A DNA stretch of 64,000 bases from Pedobacter cryoconitis (GCF_003259615.1 NZ_QLLR01000001.1:358440-422439); one strand, 5' to 3'; shown: positions 54,895 to 63,596, numbered from the stretch's first letter. Program-made: numbers and translations. The notes: generated by a model from the sequence alone, not told the origin.

Positions 54895-55413
54895 TTAATT
54901 ATCACTTTTAAATATACTCCGGCTCAGTCGCTGCAAGATAGTAACATCCTGTGTAATGATTTCTGCATCGGCCATCATTTTATCTTTTAATAGGATATGC
55001 CCGGGTAATGCTGATAGGTTATTGTTAAAATCAACTCTTGAAATAAAAATACTATCCTGCTGAGGAATAGGATCTATGTATTTTATAGTGCCTCTGATCG
55101 TACCATAAGTTTGATAAGGGTATCTCCTTAATTTAATCAAAACTTCCTGCCCTTCTTTAACTTTAGTCAGCATATTTTGAGGAACAGTCATTTCTCCATA
55201 GAATTTTTGATCAGCTGAGGTATCAATTTTTAATGTCGTGATCACAAGGTCAGGATATTTGATAAAGGCAGAAAGTCCTGCGATTAAAATCAGGAGCACA
55301 AAAAACATAAAGATTCCCCAGCGCAGTAACCACGAAGGAACTGAGGTAATAATTGCTTGAATTGCAGGACTATGAACTACCTGCTGACTATTTTGTTTTT
55401 TTACGGATGGCAT
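54895..55413 (-). CDS. Short HlyD-like membrane-fusion protein of the lanthipeptide locus
   Basis: 172 residues, against about 400 in normal adaptors of this transporter type. A cytoplasmic tail precedes one transmembrane helix (about 32-54, WGIFMFFVLLILIAGLSAFI). A short strand (YPDLVITTLKID) runs directly into the C-terminal beta-barrel part (MLTKVKEGQEVLIKLRRYPY, TYGTIRGTIKYIDPIP). The coiled-coil hairpin and lipoyl halves are absent. It starts 12 bases after lanT and would work with it. Either a working minimal adaptor or an internal deletion. Confidence 0.8.
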   Translation of the reverse strand: MPSVKKQNSQQVVHSPAIQAIITSVPSWLLRWGIFMFFVLLILIAGLSAFIKYPDLVITTLKIDTSADQKFYGEMTVPQNMLTKVKEGQEVLIKLRRYPYQTYGTIRGTIKYIDPIPQQDSIFISRVDFNNNLSALPGHILLKDKMMADAEIITQDVTILQRLSRSIFKSDN

Positions 55414-55425
55414 TTTAAATGTTGA

Positions 55426-57600
55426 TTATGTTCCTAACTCCAGCTGATTTTTAACAAGCAGATAATAAGCGCCTTTTAACTGACTTAATTCCTGATGTGT
55501 CCCTTGTTCAATGATACGCCCTTTATCGAGTACAATGATATTATCTGCATCCCTGACTGTACTCAACCGGTGGGCTACGATAATTACTGTTCTGCCCGTA
55601 AAAAATTCTTTGAGGTTATTCATGATTGTCCACTCGTTATTGGCATCCAGTGAATTAGTAGCTTCATCAAAAAAGATATATTCAGGATCTTTGTATACGG
55701 CACGGGCTATTAACATCCGCTGAAGTTGTCCCTGGCTTACTCCATTACCTTCAGCACCGATCATTGTATTTAAGCCACGCGGTAAACCATCAATAAAATC
55801 CTGGATGTTAGCTATTCTGATCGCGTGGTTCAATTTCACCGGATCGGCAGGGATTTCACCTACAGCAATATTACGTTCAATCGTATCAGAAAATATAAAG
55901 CCATCCTGCATCACTACCCCGCATTCCTCACGCCATGCTTTATAGCTGATACTGTTCAATGATTCAGTTCCAATATTGATTTCACCATGATCGGGTTGAT
56001 AAAACCTTAATAACAACTTCAGGATTGTAGTTTTTCCACTACCGCTCATCCCTACAATTGCAGTTGTTTTGCCTTGTGGGATTTTCAGATCAATGTTCCG
56101 GAGTACGGGCAGATTTCCTGTACCGGGATAACGAAATGATAACTGCTCAATACTAATGTCTTTCTGAACTGGAAGGGTGTCGTTCCATTCTTTATCCGGC
56201 TGCTCTTCATCATCCATCTGATAAATTTCGTTTAGCCGTTCCAAACTGATTCTGGCATCCTGAAAGCCTTGTATAAAACCGAGCATTTGTTCTATGGGCC
56301 CATTCAGCTGTCCAATAATATATTGTACTGCGACCATAGCACCCAGCGTCATATCTCCGTCTATCACTGCTTTAGCACTTAAAAATGCAATCAGCAGATT
56401 TTTTCCTTCGTTAATTAATGTTGATCCGCCTTGCTGATATTGGCTCAAAGCCAGGTTTTTAACATTAACATTAAATAAACTGGCTTGAATATCTTCCCAT
56501 TCCCATCGTTTCTGCTGTTCGCAGTTGTTGAGTTTGATTTCCTGCATCCCGGTAACCAGCTGTACTACATTGCTTTGGTTTTTTGCCGATATTTCAAAAC
56601 TTTTATAGTTAAGTATCTTCCGGCGATTCAGAAACAGGACGATCCAGCCCATATATAATGTACTGCTGATCAGAAAGACAAAAAAGATAGTGAGATTGTA
56701 ATACGCAATCACTACCGAGAAAATCAATAAGTTAAAGATAGAAAACAAAGTGGTTAATGCCGTTCCTGTTAAAAAGGTTTCTATCTTTTTCTGATCATTC
56801 ATCCGCTGCATAATATCACCAGTCATCTTGGTATCAAAAAAGATCATTGGGAGCTTCATCAGCTTGATAATGAAGTCGGTCAGGATAGAAATATTAACCC
56901 GGATACTAATATGCAATAATATCCATGACCGGATAAAGTCTACACTGATACGTCCAATAATCAACGCCCCTTGTGCGATAAGAATGATATAAATAAAATT
57001 AAGATTGCGGGTATTGATTCCGACATCCACAATGGATTGTGTTAAAAACGGGGCAATCAATTGTAATATACTCCCTGCAGCAAGACCGAAAACCAATTGA
57101 ATAACCAGCTTACGGTAAGTCTTGAAATAGCCAAATAAAAATGACCAGCGAACCTCACTGCCTGCTTCATTTTCATGTGCATAAAATTCAGGAGTTGGAG
57201 CTAAGGTCAAGGCTATGCCTTCAGTACTTTCCTTATCTATCCAATTCCGGGAAAAGTCTTCTGCGTTTAGTTTGACATGTCCATTCCCAGGGTCAACAAT
57301 GAAGTATTTATCATTCTTTATTTTATAAAGTACTACAAAATGATTCTGTCTCCAGTGCAGGATCACCGGTAATTGAGTTTCTCCCAATCCCTTCAAACTG
57401 GTTATAATAGCATCGGACTCAAATCCGATCTTTTCCGCAGCATTATGAATACCTAACAGGGATACTCCTTCTCTGTTGATTTCGCAGTATTGCCTCAATG
57501 TTTGCACTTTAAAACTACGCCCGTAATGTTTAGCTACCATGCGAAGACAAGTGGGACCACAGTCCATCAGATCGAATTGTTTATAAAAAGGAAAACTCAT
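55426..57600 (-). CDS. lanT: C39-peptidase ABC transporter (LanT-type)
   Basis: 724 residues. The N-terminal C39 peptidase has Gln8, Cys14 (LMDCGPTC), His87 (WRQNHFVVLY) and Asp103 (IVDPG), so the full active site is present to cut after the GG of the leaders. A six-helix transmembrane domain follows (about 160-430). Then comes an ABC domain with Walker A GMSGSGKTT, signature VSQGQLQRM and Walker B YIFFDEATNSLD. It removes leaders and exports the modified peptides across the inner membrane. It lies 17 bases after lanB. Confidence 0.93.
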   Translation of the reverse strand: MSFPFYKQFDLMDCGPTCLRMVAKHYGRSFKVQTLRQYCEINREGVSLLGIHNAAEKIGFESDAIITSLKGLGETQLPVILHWRQNHFVVLYKIKNDKYFIVDPGNGHVKLNAEDFSRNWIDKESTEGIALTLAPTPEFYAHENEAGSEVRWSFLFGYFKTYRKLVIQLVFGLAAGSILQLIAPFLTQSIVDVGINTRNLNFIYIILIAQGALIIGRISVDFIRSWILLHISIRVNISILTDFIIKLMKLPMIFFDTKMTGDIMQRMNDQKKIETFLTGTALTTLFSIFNLLIFSVVIAYYNLTIFFVFLISSTLYMGWIVLFLNRRKILNYKSFEISAKNQSNVVQLVTGMQEIKLNNCEQQKRWEWEDIQASLFNVNVKNLALSQYQQGGSTLINEGKNLLIAFLSAKAVIDGDMTLGAMVAVQYIIGQLNGPIEQMLGFIQGFQDARISLERLNEIYQMDDEEQPDKEWNDTLPVQKDISIEQLSFRYPGTGNLPVLRNIDLKIPQGKTTAIVGMSGSGKTTILKLLLRFYQPDHGEINIGTESLNSISYKAWREECGVVMQDGFIFSDTIERNIAVGEIPADPVKLNHAIRIANIQDFIDGLPRGLNTMIGAEGNGVSQGQLQRMLIARAVYKDPEYIFFDEATNSLDANNEWTIMNNLKEFFTGRTVIIVAHRLSTVRDADNIIVLDKGRIIEQGTHQELSQLKGAYYLLVKNQLELGT

Positions 57601-57617
57601 GAAGCGCTTTGTATTTA

Positions 57618-60600
57618 TTATGGAGTAATAGCTAATTTAGGTACATGGGTTGAGATAGCCAGTTGTGAGCTGTAATATTTTTCCAGAAAATGGTAAATAA
57701 CCAATTCATGTTTCCGGGGATTATTGACCAGCAAACGATTCAGATACATATGCAGGAGGCTTTCCATCAGGTCATCTGGAGGTGTCTGATTCCCCGATTT
57801 AAGCAGAATAGTTTGATAAACCAATCTGTTCATAGCTGACCTTTTTTGATAAACTGCCACCGCTTCTTCAATCTCATTTAATTCATCCAGATCAGCATTC
57901 ATATGCAAAAAGATACTTTTCTGTTTTTGGCGATATTTCTCATTGAGTTGTTTTTGCAATCCTGGATCACTACCAAATTCTCTGAAAAAACCAATTTGGA
58001 GCCTTTTTAACAGCTCTTTTTTCTCAAGAGTTGTATAACCAAAATCGGTTAAAAGCATATCTGCTCCTCTAAGTGCAAATAAAAACCGGTATTCTTCTAA
58101 TTCAGGACTATCCAGCAGTCTGGCAAATTTGAGTACTGCCAGGCTATCATTGAAAAACAGAGATTCTACTTCTGTTATAATGGGCGCACCATAACGCTCC
58201 AGCTCTCTTGAATAAGTATCCAGTACTACTTTACTGATCAGGTTATTGGCAAGCAGCGGTTCCAGTTTTCCCATGAATTGTTGCTGAACTTTCAATTGCT
58301 TTGCTAAGTCTGAATTGTAAAATCTAACCCGGATGTGAAAAGATTCATCAATGTACCGGATGAAATGAAATTTCTCAAATAAATTTTGTTCGATACCATC
58401 TTCCACAAATTCCAGCAGTTCGTTTTTCAGTATTTTTTCACCTGCTGTCGGTCCGCAATAAATTTTGAAAAACAACCATTCACTAAACGGAGAAAACTTT
58501 CTTTTAACCTGTGTTTCATCCTTTGGAGAGGTCAATTCATTTTTCACAGTACGTTTTGCCAAATTATGATCTGAAACGCTTTGTTCTCTTTTTAAAGGGA
58601 TGATCAATTCATTGGTGTGCGGATTTCCATTTGCATCATATACGATACAGTTTTCATTGGTAAAGAGGAATTCTTCAAGCTGCACACTTTCATAACGTTT
58701 CAGGTAATGAATGAATAAGTCGGCACCTGTTTGTTGTTCCAGATCAATTAAAAGCTTATTGTCGCTTTCTACATAAGCAACTTTTTGCGGGATCTGATAT
58801 TGAGTTCTCAGTGCCTGGCAATAGCTTAAATAGTCATTCCTCTCTTTGGGAATGGCCGGTAAATCATCTTTTTTAAGAATCCACCGCGCTTTTCTGACGA
58901 TTAAGTTTTTGTAAACAACCCTTGGCAGATAAGCAAGCGAAGATAATACACCCCAATTCCAGGCATCAGGTTGTGCTTGCCCCTGCGTTTGCAAGTCACA
59001 TAAGAATTTATAAACTGGTAAACTCCGGGTGGAGAAATTATGAGCAGAAGTAAGTTTGGGAAGGATATATTTATTGTGTTTTTTACTCCTCAAAAGTACT
59101 TTGTTATTTTTGACGCAAACCATAATATCTTCTACAGGTATTTGATTTTCTGGTGTTAAGCCAGATTTCCCGATATAAGGTATTTCATACTTGCGCAATA
59201 AAGGTCTGAGCAGCACATTACCGACTCTGGCTTGCGGAAGATGTACAATATCGGCATAAATATGATCCGGGAATTCCTTTTCTTCTTCTTTAAGGATATA
59301 CTTTGTAAAATCACACAACTGCTGATCTCCATGTGCAAACCTGGACAAGAGATTACCTGAAGAGGTTCCTCCAAAACTGAAAAGCTCAAAAATGAAGTTT
59401 TCTGCATCCAGTTTGCCATCAGATTTCAGCAAACTTCCCATCAGATGTAAGCTGTTTGAAAATTTATAATTCGCAATCCTGGGTTTGAATAATTTTAATT
59501 CTTCTTCAGTTATTTCAATAGCTGTTTTTTGATGTTGAAGATAGTCGTTATGTTTATGCAGTACAAATTCTTGTATGTAATCAAAATTTATAGTTTTTCC
59601 GGCAACAGGGCCTTTTAAAATGAGGTTTTCAACCAACCTGTTTTCACCAGCTGATGACTGGTCACTTCCGGCATAGCCTATACCAAGTTCAGCATCTAAT
59701 GCTAATGATAACGGGACTTCTTCAAATTCATAACGCGCCGAAAACTTAGTTTTAAAGTTATTCAGATCCCTGCCTTCACCCGACAAACTCAATGCGTATA
59801 AGTCATCGGTTTGTTTAAGAATACGATCAATAATACCTTGATCGATTTTCTGCGCTTTTGCAGCAAAAAAAAGATCAGTTTGCAATAGATTTGGTGGAAT
59901 TTCTATCGGGAAATCGAGTGCTTTTAAGCTATTTTCTATTTCTTTATAGTAGTTCACTCCTGCCTTCGGGTTTTTGATCAGCTGTTGAACTTCCTTCAAT
60001 TTCACAAGTAATTCATCAACATGATAAAGCGTTTCTAAGCGCTCAATTAACAGATCCAGGGGATCTTTACCGGTAACACAGGGTTCTAAGTCTGATAAGA
60101 TAAGTTGCGAATCAACCATATCGGTAATAAATTCAGCAGCCTCTTCCAGACTTATATTTTCATGATCTTTAAGTATTTGTGCCAGGCTTTCCAGTGTAGC
60201 TCCTTTTTGGGCTGCCAGAAGAATGCCTCTTATATAATTTGTCTTTTCTATAGAGGTGAGCTCGTAAACGCGCTGCGTATCTATCAAAGAATAAGTTGCA
60301 TAGCGATAACTGTCCGGAAGTTCGTATAAGCTATTATTCGTAAAGAACTTAAGCTGTCTGACAATTTCAGGGACAGTGTTCAGGTAAGTGATAATTTCGT
60401 TAAGATAGTTCATATCCAAACGCACACTACGGATATGCTGATCGGCATGATCCAGCTGAAGGTTAGTTTCTTCTGCTTTGATGTCTACCAATTTAACGCC
60501 CGCCAATGTACCATATGGTGTACATCTGCTACAGCTGCGCAGCCAGTATTTGGCAAAGGACAACTCCAGTTTTTCCTTTTCTTTTGCGGTAAGATCATTC

Positions 60601-60746
60601 TCTTTTAACAGTTCTTTCCAGAATTCGGGAGAGGATAAATAGATTCCTTCCTGAAGCAGGGTTTGCCTGTTTGCCGAAAAGTCATTGGCTAAGTTCAGGC
60701 TCTGCAATGGAGCACGCAGTAAAACAAAGGAATAACTTTTAATCAT
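57618..60746 (-). CDS. lanB: Full-length lantibiotic dehydratase (LanB)
   Basis: About 1042 residues from MIKSYSFVLLRAPLQ, the usual LanB opening; an in-frame Met at 60758 overlapping lanC is the alternative. The N-terminal glutamylation part (SFAKYWLRSCSRCTPYGTLAGV, FGGTSSGNLLSRFAHG) and the C-terminal elimination part (from about 770: EWLFFKIYCGPTAGEKIL, FHFIRYIDESFHIRVRFYN) are on one chain, as in true class I systems. It would glutamylate Ser/Thr of the cores using Glu-tRNA and eliminate to dehydroamino acids. It begins 4 bases after the lanC stop. Confidence 0.93.
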   Translation of the reverse strand: MIKSYSFVLLRAPLQSLNLANDFSANRQTLLQEGIYLSSPEFWKELLKENDLTAKEKEKLELSFAKYWLRSCSRCTPYGTLAGVKLVDIKAEETNLQLDHADQHIRSVRLDMNYLNEIITYLNTVPEIVRQLKFFTNNSLYELPDSYRYATYSLIDTQRVYELTSIEKTNYIRGILLAAQKGATLESLAQILKDHENISLEEAAEFITDMVDSQLILSDLEPCVTGKDPLDLLIERLETLYHVDELLVKLKEVQQLIKNPKAGVNYYKEIENSLKALDFPIEIPPNLLQTDLFFAAKAQKIDQGIIDRILKQTDDLYALSLSGEGRDLNNFKTKFSARYEFEEVPLSLALDAELGIGYAGSDQSSAGENRLVENLILKGPVAGKTINFDYIQEFVLHKHNDYLQHQKTAIEITEEELKLFKPRIANYKFSNSLHLMGSLLKSDGKLDAENFIFELFSFGGTSSGNLLSRFAHGDQQLCDFTKYILKEEEKEFPDHIYADIVHLPQARVGNVLLRPLLRKYEIPYIGKSGLTPENQIPVEDIMVCVKNNKVLLRSKKHNKYILPKLTSAHNFSTRSLPVYKFLCDLQTQGQAQPDAWNWGVLSSLAYLPRVVYKNLIVRKARWILKKDDLPAIPKERNDYLSYCQALRTQYQIPQKVAYVESDNKLLIDLEQQTGADLFIHYLKRYESVQLEEFLFTNENCIVYDANGNPHTNELIIPLKREQSVSDHNLAKRTVKNELTSPKDETQVKRKFSPFSEWLFFKIYCGPTAGEKILKNELLEFVEDGIEQNLFEKFHFIRYIDESFHIRVRFYNSDLAKQLKVQQQFMGKLEPLLANNLISKVVLDTYSRELERYGAPIITEVESLFFNDSLAVLKFARLLDSPELEEYRFLFALRGADMLLTDFGYTTLEKKELLKRLQIGFFREFGSDPGLQKQLNEKYRQKQKSIFLHMNADLDELNEIEEAVAVYQKRSAMNRLVYQTILLKSGNQTPPDDLMESLLHMYLNRLLVNNPRKHELVIYHFLEKYYSSQLAISTHVPKLAITP

Positions 60747-60750
60747 ATAT

Positions 60751-61947
60751 TTAATCATTAAGCATGATACAGTAATCCCAGCTAAAATCTCCGGTGAGGT
60801 AACTGAGGAGCACCAATCCAATCCCACTTATTCCATTTAATAATCCATAAGAGTTTGTATATTTTCCACTGGCATCTGGTGAATAAGATTTGAAACCTGC
60901 ATAGCCATCCGGGTGGATGGAAAAGTCTAATGTTTGCTGTATCCAGAAGTCACAGGCTTCTTTGAAAACAGGGTTTTTAGTATAATGCCACATTTTATTG
61001 TAAACATGGGCTATACCTGCACTGCCATGACAAATCCCGGCATCTCTGACCATCGTTTGTTCTTCACTTCTTCTTTTGGAGGTATGTATGAGTATTTCTG
61101 TACCCAAATCTTTCAGGGCAGTATCTTCAAAAACCACCCCGGCCTGATAGAGTACAAAACCTATACTTAAGTCTCCGTAACACCATCCCACACGACTGTA
61201 TCCTCTTGTCGGCTCATCGAGCATCAATATATTGGGGAACAGACTATTATTAGTATTTCTATTGATAGTTGACTTGAACAGATCTGCTATATCCAGTGCC
61301 AGTTTTTTAGCAGCTTCTGAACAGATATTCTTTTGATAACATTGCAGACAGAATTTTAAAACACTGATTAAACCGTGCGCCATACCCAGGTTAATTTTAT
61401 TGGGTACAGGTATTAGATTGGTCAGATCAAAATGGGCAATAAACATTTTATCTGGTGACTGATAAGCAAGCTTATAGAGCAGCTGAAAAAATGTTTCCTG
61501 AAACTTGGCATATTGATTTGTTTGTTCATATAATGAATGATAAGCTATTCCGATGGAACCATGAAGAAAATCATAATTTCCATCTTTCAGGTAAAGAATA
61601 GCCTGATCAAATAATTCAGGGTCATCATCGCATAGTATCTCCCAATTCTCTTCGTCTAATACATCCTTAGCTTTTAAATAGGAAAAAAACCAGTTAACCC
61701 CTGCTTTACCAGAAGAGAAAAAAGCGCTTTGACAACCAATTGAATCTTCAGAAAGTGTTTGAAGATTATTTTCAAAATGCTCAATATTATCAATGTGGTT
61801 TACCGCATGAATACCAGTATAACTGATATAAGATTGATCAAAAAGACAATATCCGGCTTCCCCGTCAAGAAGTGATGGTTGATAATAATCACGGTTTTTA
61901 AGTGATAAATATATTTTATCAAGTATAATTTGAATTTCTTCTTTCAT
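60751..61947 (-). CDS. lanC: Lanthipeptide cyclase (LanC)
   Basis: 398 residues with the alpha/alpha-barrel GG-x-G-type repeats. The zinc ligands are visible: Cys256 in VGWCYGDLSIG, and Cys306-His307 in AGICHGSAGIAHVY. His191 in GMAHGLISVLK fits the conserved active-site His. It joins Cys thiols to dehydrated Ser/Thr to make (methyl)lanthionine rings. It is first of the processing genes, 95 bases after the last precursor gene, with a hairpin in between. Confidence 0.93.
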   Translation of the reverse strand: MKEEIQIILDKIYLSLKNRDYYQPSLLDGEAGYCLFDQSYISYTGIHAVNHIDNIEHFENNLQTLSEDSIGCQSAFFSSGKAGVNWFFSYLKAKDVLDEENWEILCDDDPELFDQAILYLKDGNYDFLHGSIGIAYHSLYEQTNQYAKFQETFFQLLYKLAYQSPDKMFIAHFDLTNLIPVPNKINLGMAHGLISVLKFCLQCYQKNICSEAAKKLALDIADLFKSTINRNTNNSLFPNILMLDEPTRGYSRVGWCYGDLSIGFVLYQAGVVFEDTALKDLGTEILIHTSKRRSEEQTMVRDAGICHGSAGIAHVYNKMWHYTKNPVFKEACDFWIQQTLDFSIHPDGYAGFKSYSPDASGKYTNSYGLLNGISGIGLVLLSYLTGDFSWDYCIMLND

Positions 61948-61976
61948 ATAAAAATATCGGTCACCTGTTTACTATG

Positions 61977-62010
61977 GAAGAATAGCCAGTTTATAAGCTG
62001 GCTATTCTTC
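61977..62010 (-). terminator. 13-bp hairpin between precursors and lanC, likely attenuator
   Basis: GAAGAATAGCCAG (61977-61989) pairs perfectly with 61998-62010 around an 8-nt loop. No T-run follows on the minus strand, so full termination is unlikely. Partial read-through or 3'-end protection of precursor mRNA would give more precursor than enzyme. Confidence 0.6.
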
Positions 62011-62042
62011 AACGTTACGTGTTTAAAACTGGAAAATTAATG

Positions 62043-62207
62043 CTAAATAACGCAAACTTGCACATCACTAAAGTCGCAGCAAAATCTTCCGGTAGCAGCT
62101 GTCAATGGTATTCCACCATAAACTTTGCCCATTTGCTCCGTGGTCAATGAAGCAACTTTTTCCTTTTTCAAGCGTAGTTTTTCTGAATTCAATTTAATTT
62201 TTTTCAT
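62043..62207 (-). CDS. Lanthipeptide precursor 5 (LanA-like), 54 residues
   Basis: Leader positions 1-32 include LNSEKLRLKKEKVASL and end QMGKVYGG, the cut site for the C39 peptidase. The core begins IPLTAATGRFCC and ends DFSDVQVCVI, with three Cys and possible dehydration sites at Thr36, Thr39 and Ser47. It differs most from the others: Ala replaces one Thr, and Gly replaces Arg40. It is last of five tandem copies and closest to lanC. Confidence 0.88.
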   Translation of the reverse strand: MKKIKLNSEKLRLKKEKVASLTTEQMGKVYGGIPLTAATGRFCCDFSDVQVCVI

Positions 62208-62287
62208 TTGATAATGATTTTAGGTTAGATAAATTAGTTTTGTTTTGTTAAGATTTAAACGGATACGTTTAACGTAAAGCCAAAGGC

Positions 62288-62449
62288 TTAAGCGCAAATT
62301 GCTTCAATAGTCAACAGGCAGCAAACTCTTCTGGTTTCAGTAGTAATTGGTACACCGCCATAAACTTTACCCATTTGATCTGTGGTCAATGAAGCAACTT
62401 TTTCTTTTTTCAGCCGCAGTCTTTCTGAATTCAATTTAATTTTTTTCAT
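62288..62449 (-). CDS. Lanthipeptide precursor 4, 53 residues
   Basis: Same leader as its neighbours (LNSERLRLKKEKVASL to MGKVYGG). The core reads VPITTETRRVCC followed by LLTIEAICA. Val replaces Phe before CC, and the peptide ends one residue after the last Cys, the shortest tail of the set. Three Cys and Thr at 36, 37, 39 and 47 allow three rings. The start is set by the shared ATTACCAA just before the ATG. Confidence 0.88.
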   Translation of the reverse strand: MKKIKLNSERLRLKKEKVASLTTDQMGKVYGGVPITTETRRVCCLLTIEAICA

Positions 62450-62522
62450 TTGGTAATGATTTTAGGTTAAATAAAAATTGTGTTTTGCGAAGATTTAAAC
62501 GTGATGTGTTTAAATCTTAAGA

Positions 62523-62690
62523 CTAAGGCTCAACAGGACAGATCGAATCTGACAGGTCGCAGCAGAATCTTCTGGTAATAGTCGTAACTGGTATTCCACC
62601 ATAAACTTTACCCATTTGCTCCGTGGTCAATGAAGCAACTTTTTCTTTTTTTAAACGTAGTCTTTCTGAGTTTAATTTAATTTTTTTCAT
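62523..62690 (-). CDS. Lanthipeptide precursor 3, 55 residues
   Basis: The 32-residue leader ends QMGKVYGG. The core is IPVTTITRRFCC followed by DLSDSICPVEP. Candidate ring donors are Thr36, Thr37, Thr39 and Ser47, with an extra Ser49 found only here. Six residues separate CC from the last Cys. Confidence 0.88.
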   Translation of the reverse strand: MKKIKLNSERLRLKKEKVASLTTEQMGKVYGGIPVTTITRRFCCDLSDSICPVEP

Positions 62691-62760
62691 TTGGCAATGA
62701 TTTTAGGTTAGATAATTTTGTTTAATTAAAATTTCAACGTGACATGTTTAAGCATAAAGC

Positions 62761-62931
62761 TTAAGGTTCAATAGAGCAGATTACTGGATCTGTAATGTGA
62801 CAGCAGAATTGCCTGGTACTAGTTGTAATAGGTTGTCCTCCATAAACTTTACCCATTTGATTTGTAGTCAATGAAGCAACTCTTTCTTTTTTTAAGCGCA
62901 GTCTTTCTGAATTCAATTTAATTTTTTTCAT
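62761..62931 (-). CDS. Lanthipeptide precursor 2, 56 residues
   Basis: The leader carries Arg17 instead of Lys (LKKERVASL) and Asn24 (TTNQMG), and ends GKVYGG. The core is QPITTSTRQFCC followed by HITDPVICSIEP, with seven residues between CC and the last Cys. Extra Ser38 and Ser53 give it the most hydroxyl residues of the five, so up to six dehydrations are possible. Confidence 0.88.
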   Translation of the reverse strand: MKKIKLNSERLRLKKERVASLTTNQMGKVYGGQPITTSTRQFCCHITDPVICSIEP

Positions 62932-62991
62932 TTGGTAATGATTTTAGGTTAAAAATAAGGCTGTTTAGCTCACGTATTTAAACGTAAAATA

Positions 62992-63159
62992 CTAAGGTAC
63001 TTCAGGACAGATTGCCTCTGACCAGTCGCAGCAGAATTTCCTGGTAGCAGTTGTAATTGGTATTCCACCATAAACTTTACCCATTTGACCGGTAGTCAAA
63101 GAAGCAACTTTTTCTTTTTTCAAGCGCAATCTTTCTGAATTTAATTTAATTTTTTTCAT
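62992..63159 (-). CDS. Lanthipeptide precursor 1 (promoter-proximal), 55 residues
   Basis: The leader is LNSERLRLKKEKVASL to MGKVYGG. The core is IPITTATRKFCC followed by DWSEAICPEVP, the only copy with Trp. Thr36, Thr37, Thr39 and Ser47 with Cys43, Cys44 and Cys51 fit the shared ring pattern. It is first after the consensus promoter at 63249-63278, so it heads the operon. Confidence 0.9.
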   Translation of the reverse strand: MKKIKLNSERLRLKKEKVASLTTGQMGKVYGGIPITTATRKFCCDWSEAICPEVP

Positions 63160-63248
63160 TTTGTAATGATTTTAGGTTAAAAAATATAATTCTGTTGATC
63201 TAAAATATTGATTTTTTTCTAATATCAAAACATGTCATTTTTATGTTA

Positions 63249-63278
63249 CAAAAGTATCAGTATAATTTAATTGACAAA
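63249..63278 (-). promoter_or_regulatory. Promoter of the lanthipeptide operon
   Basis: TTTG (63275-63278), an 18-base spacer and TACTTTTG (63249-63256) on the minus strand match the Bacteroidota consensus well. The predicted transcript starts near 63242, leaving a leader of about 80 nt. No comparable promoter was seen between the precursor genes. Confidence 0.7.
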
Positions 63279-63506
63279 AAGTATACTATATGGCTATTTC
63301 ATAACTAAAAAGCCATATTTATATAACTAACTAAAAAACAGACGAATAAAAATATTTTTATTTATTTGAAGTATGTTGAGATTCAAAATGTTATTTCAGA
63401 ATAAACTTCAGGGGCGCTATGGAAGTGGAAAGACAAGTGGATTTTTAAGCTGGCTTGAAAACAGATAAAATCAATTTATACAATAACCGGGTCTTTTCCG
63501 GCTATA

Positions 63507-63584
63507 ATTCTCCGGTGTGCCGATTTGGCAAAATTCACCACAGGAACTGAAATTATCATGAATGGAGGAATGGTATTAGTTTAA
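63507..63584 (+). pseudogene. 3' relic of a short-chain dehydrogenase gene
   Basis: A frame without a start reads DLAKFTTGTEIIMNGGMVLV and a stop, which matches the usual SDR ending (F-x-T-G-x-E-x-x-x-x-G-G). Upstream coding similarity is lost. The rest of 63279-63812 shows no gene I would support. Confidence 0.4.
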
Positions 63585-63596
63585 GCTATTGACCAT

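Noticed and set aside
63388..63468. 26-codon frame with a P-loop-like GRYGSGKTSG
   Set aside because: Far too short for a nucleotide-binding fold and without context; most likely chance.
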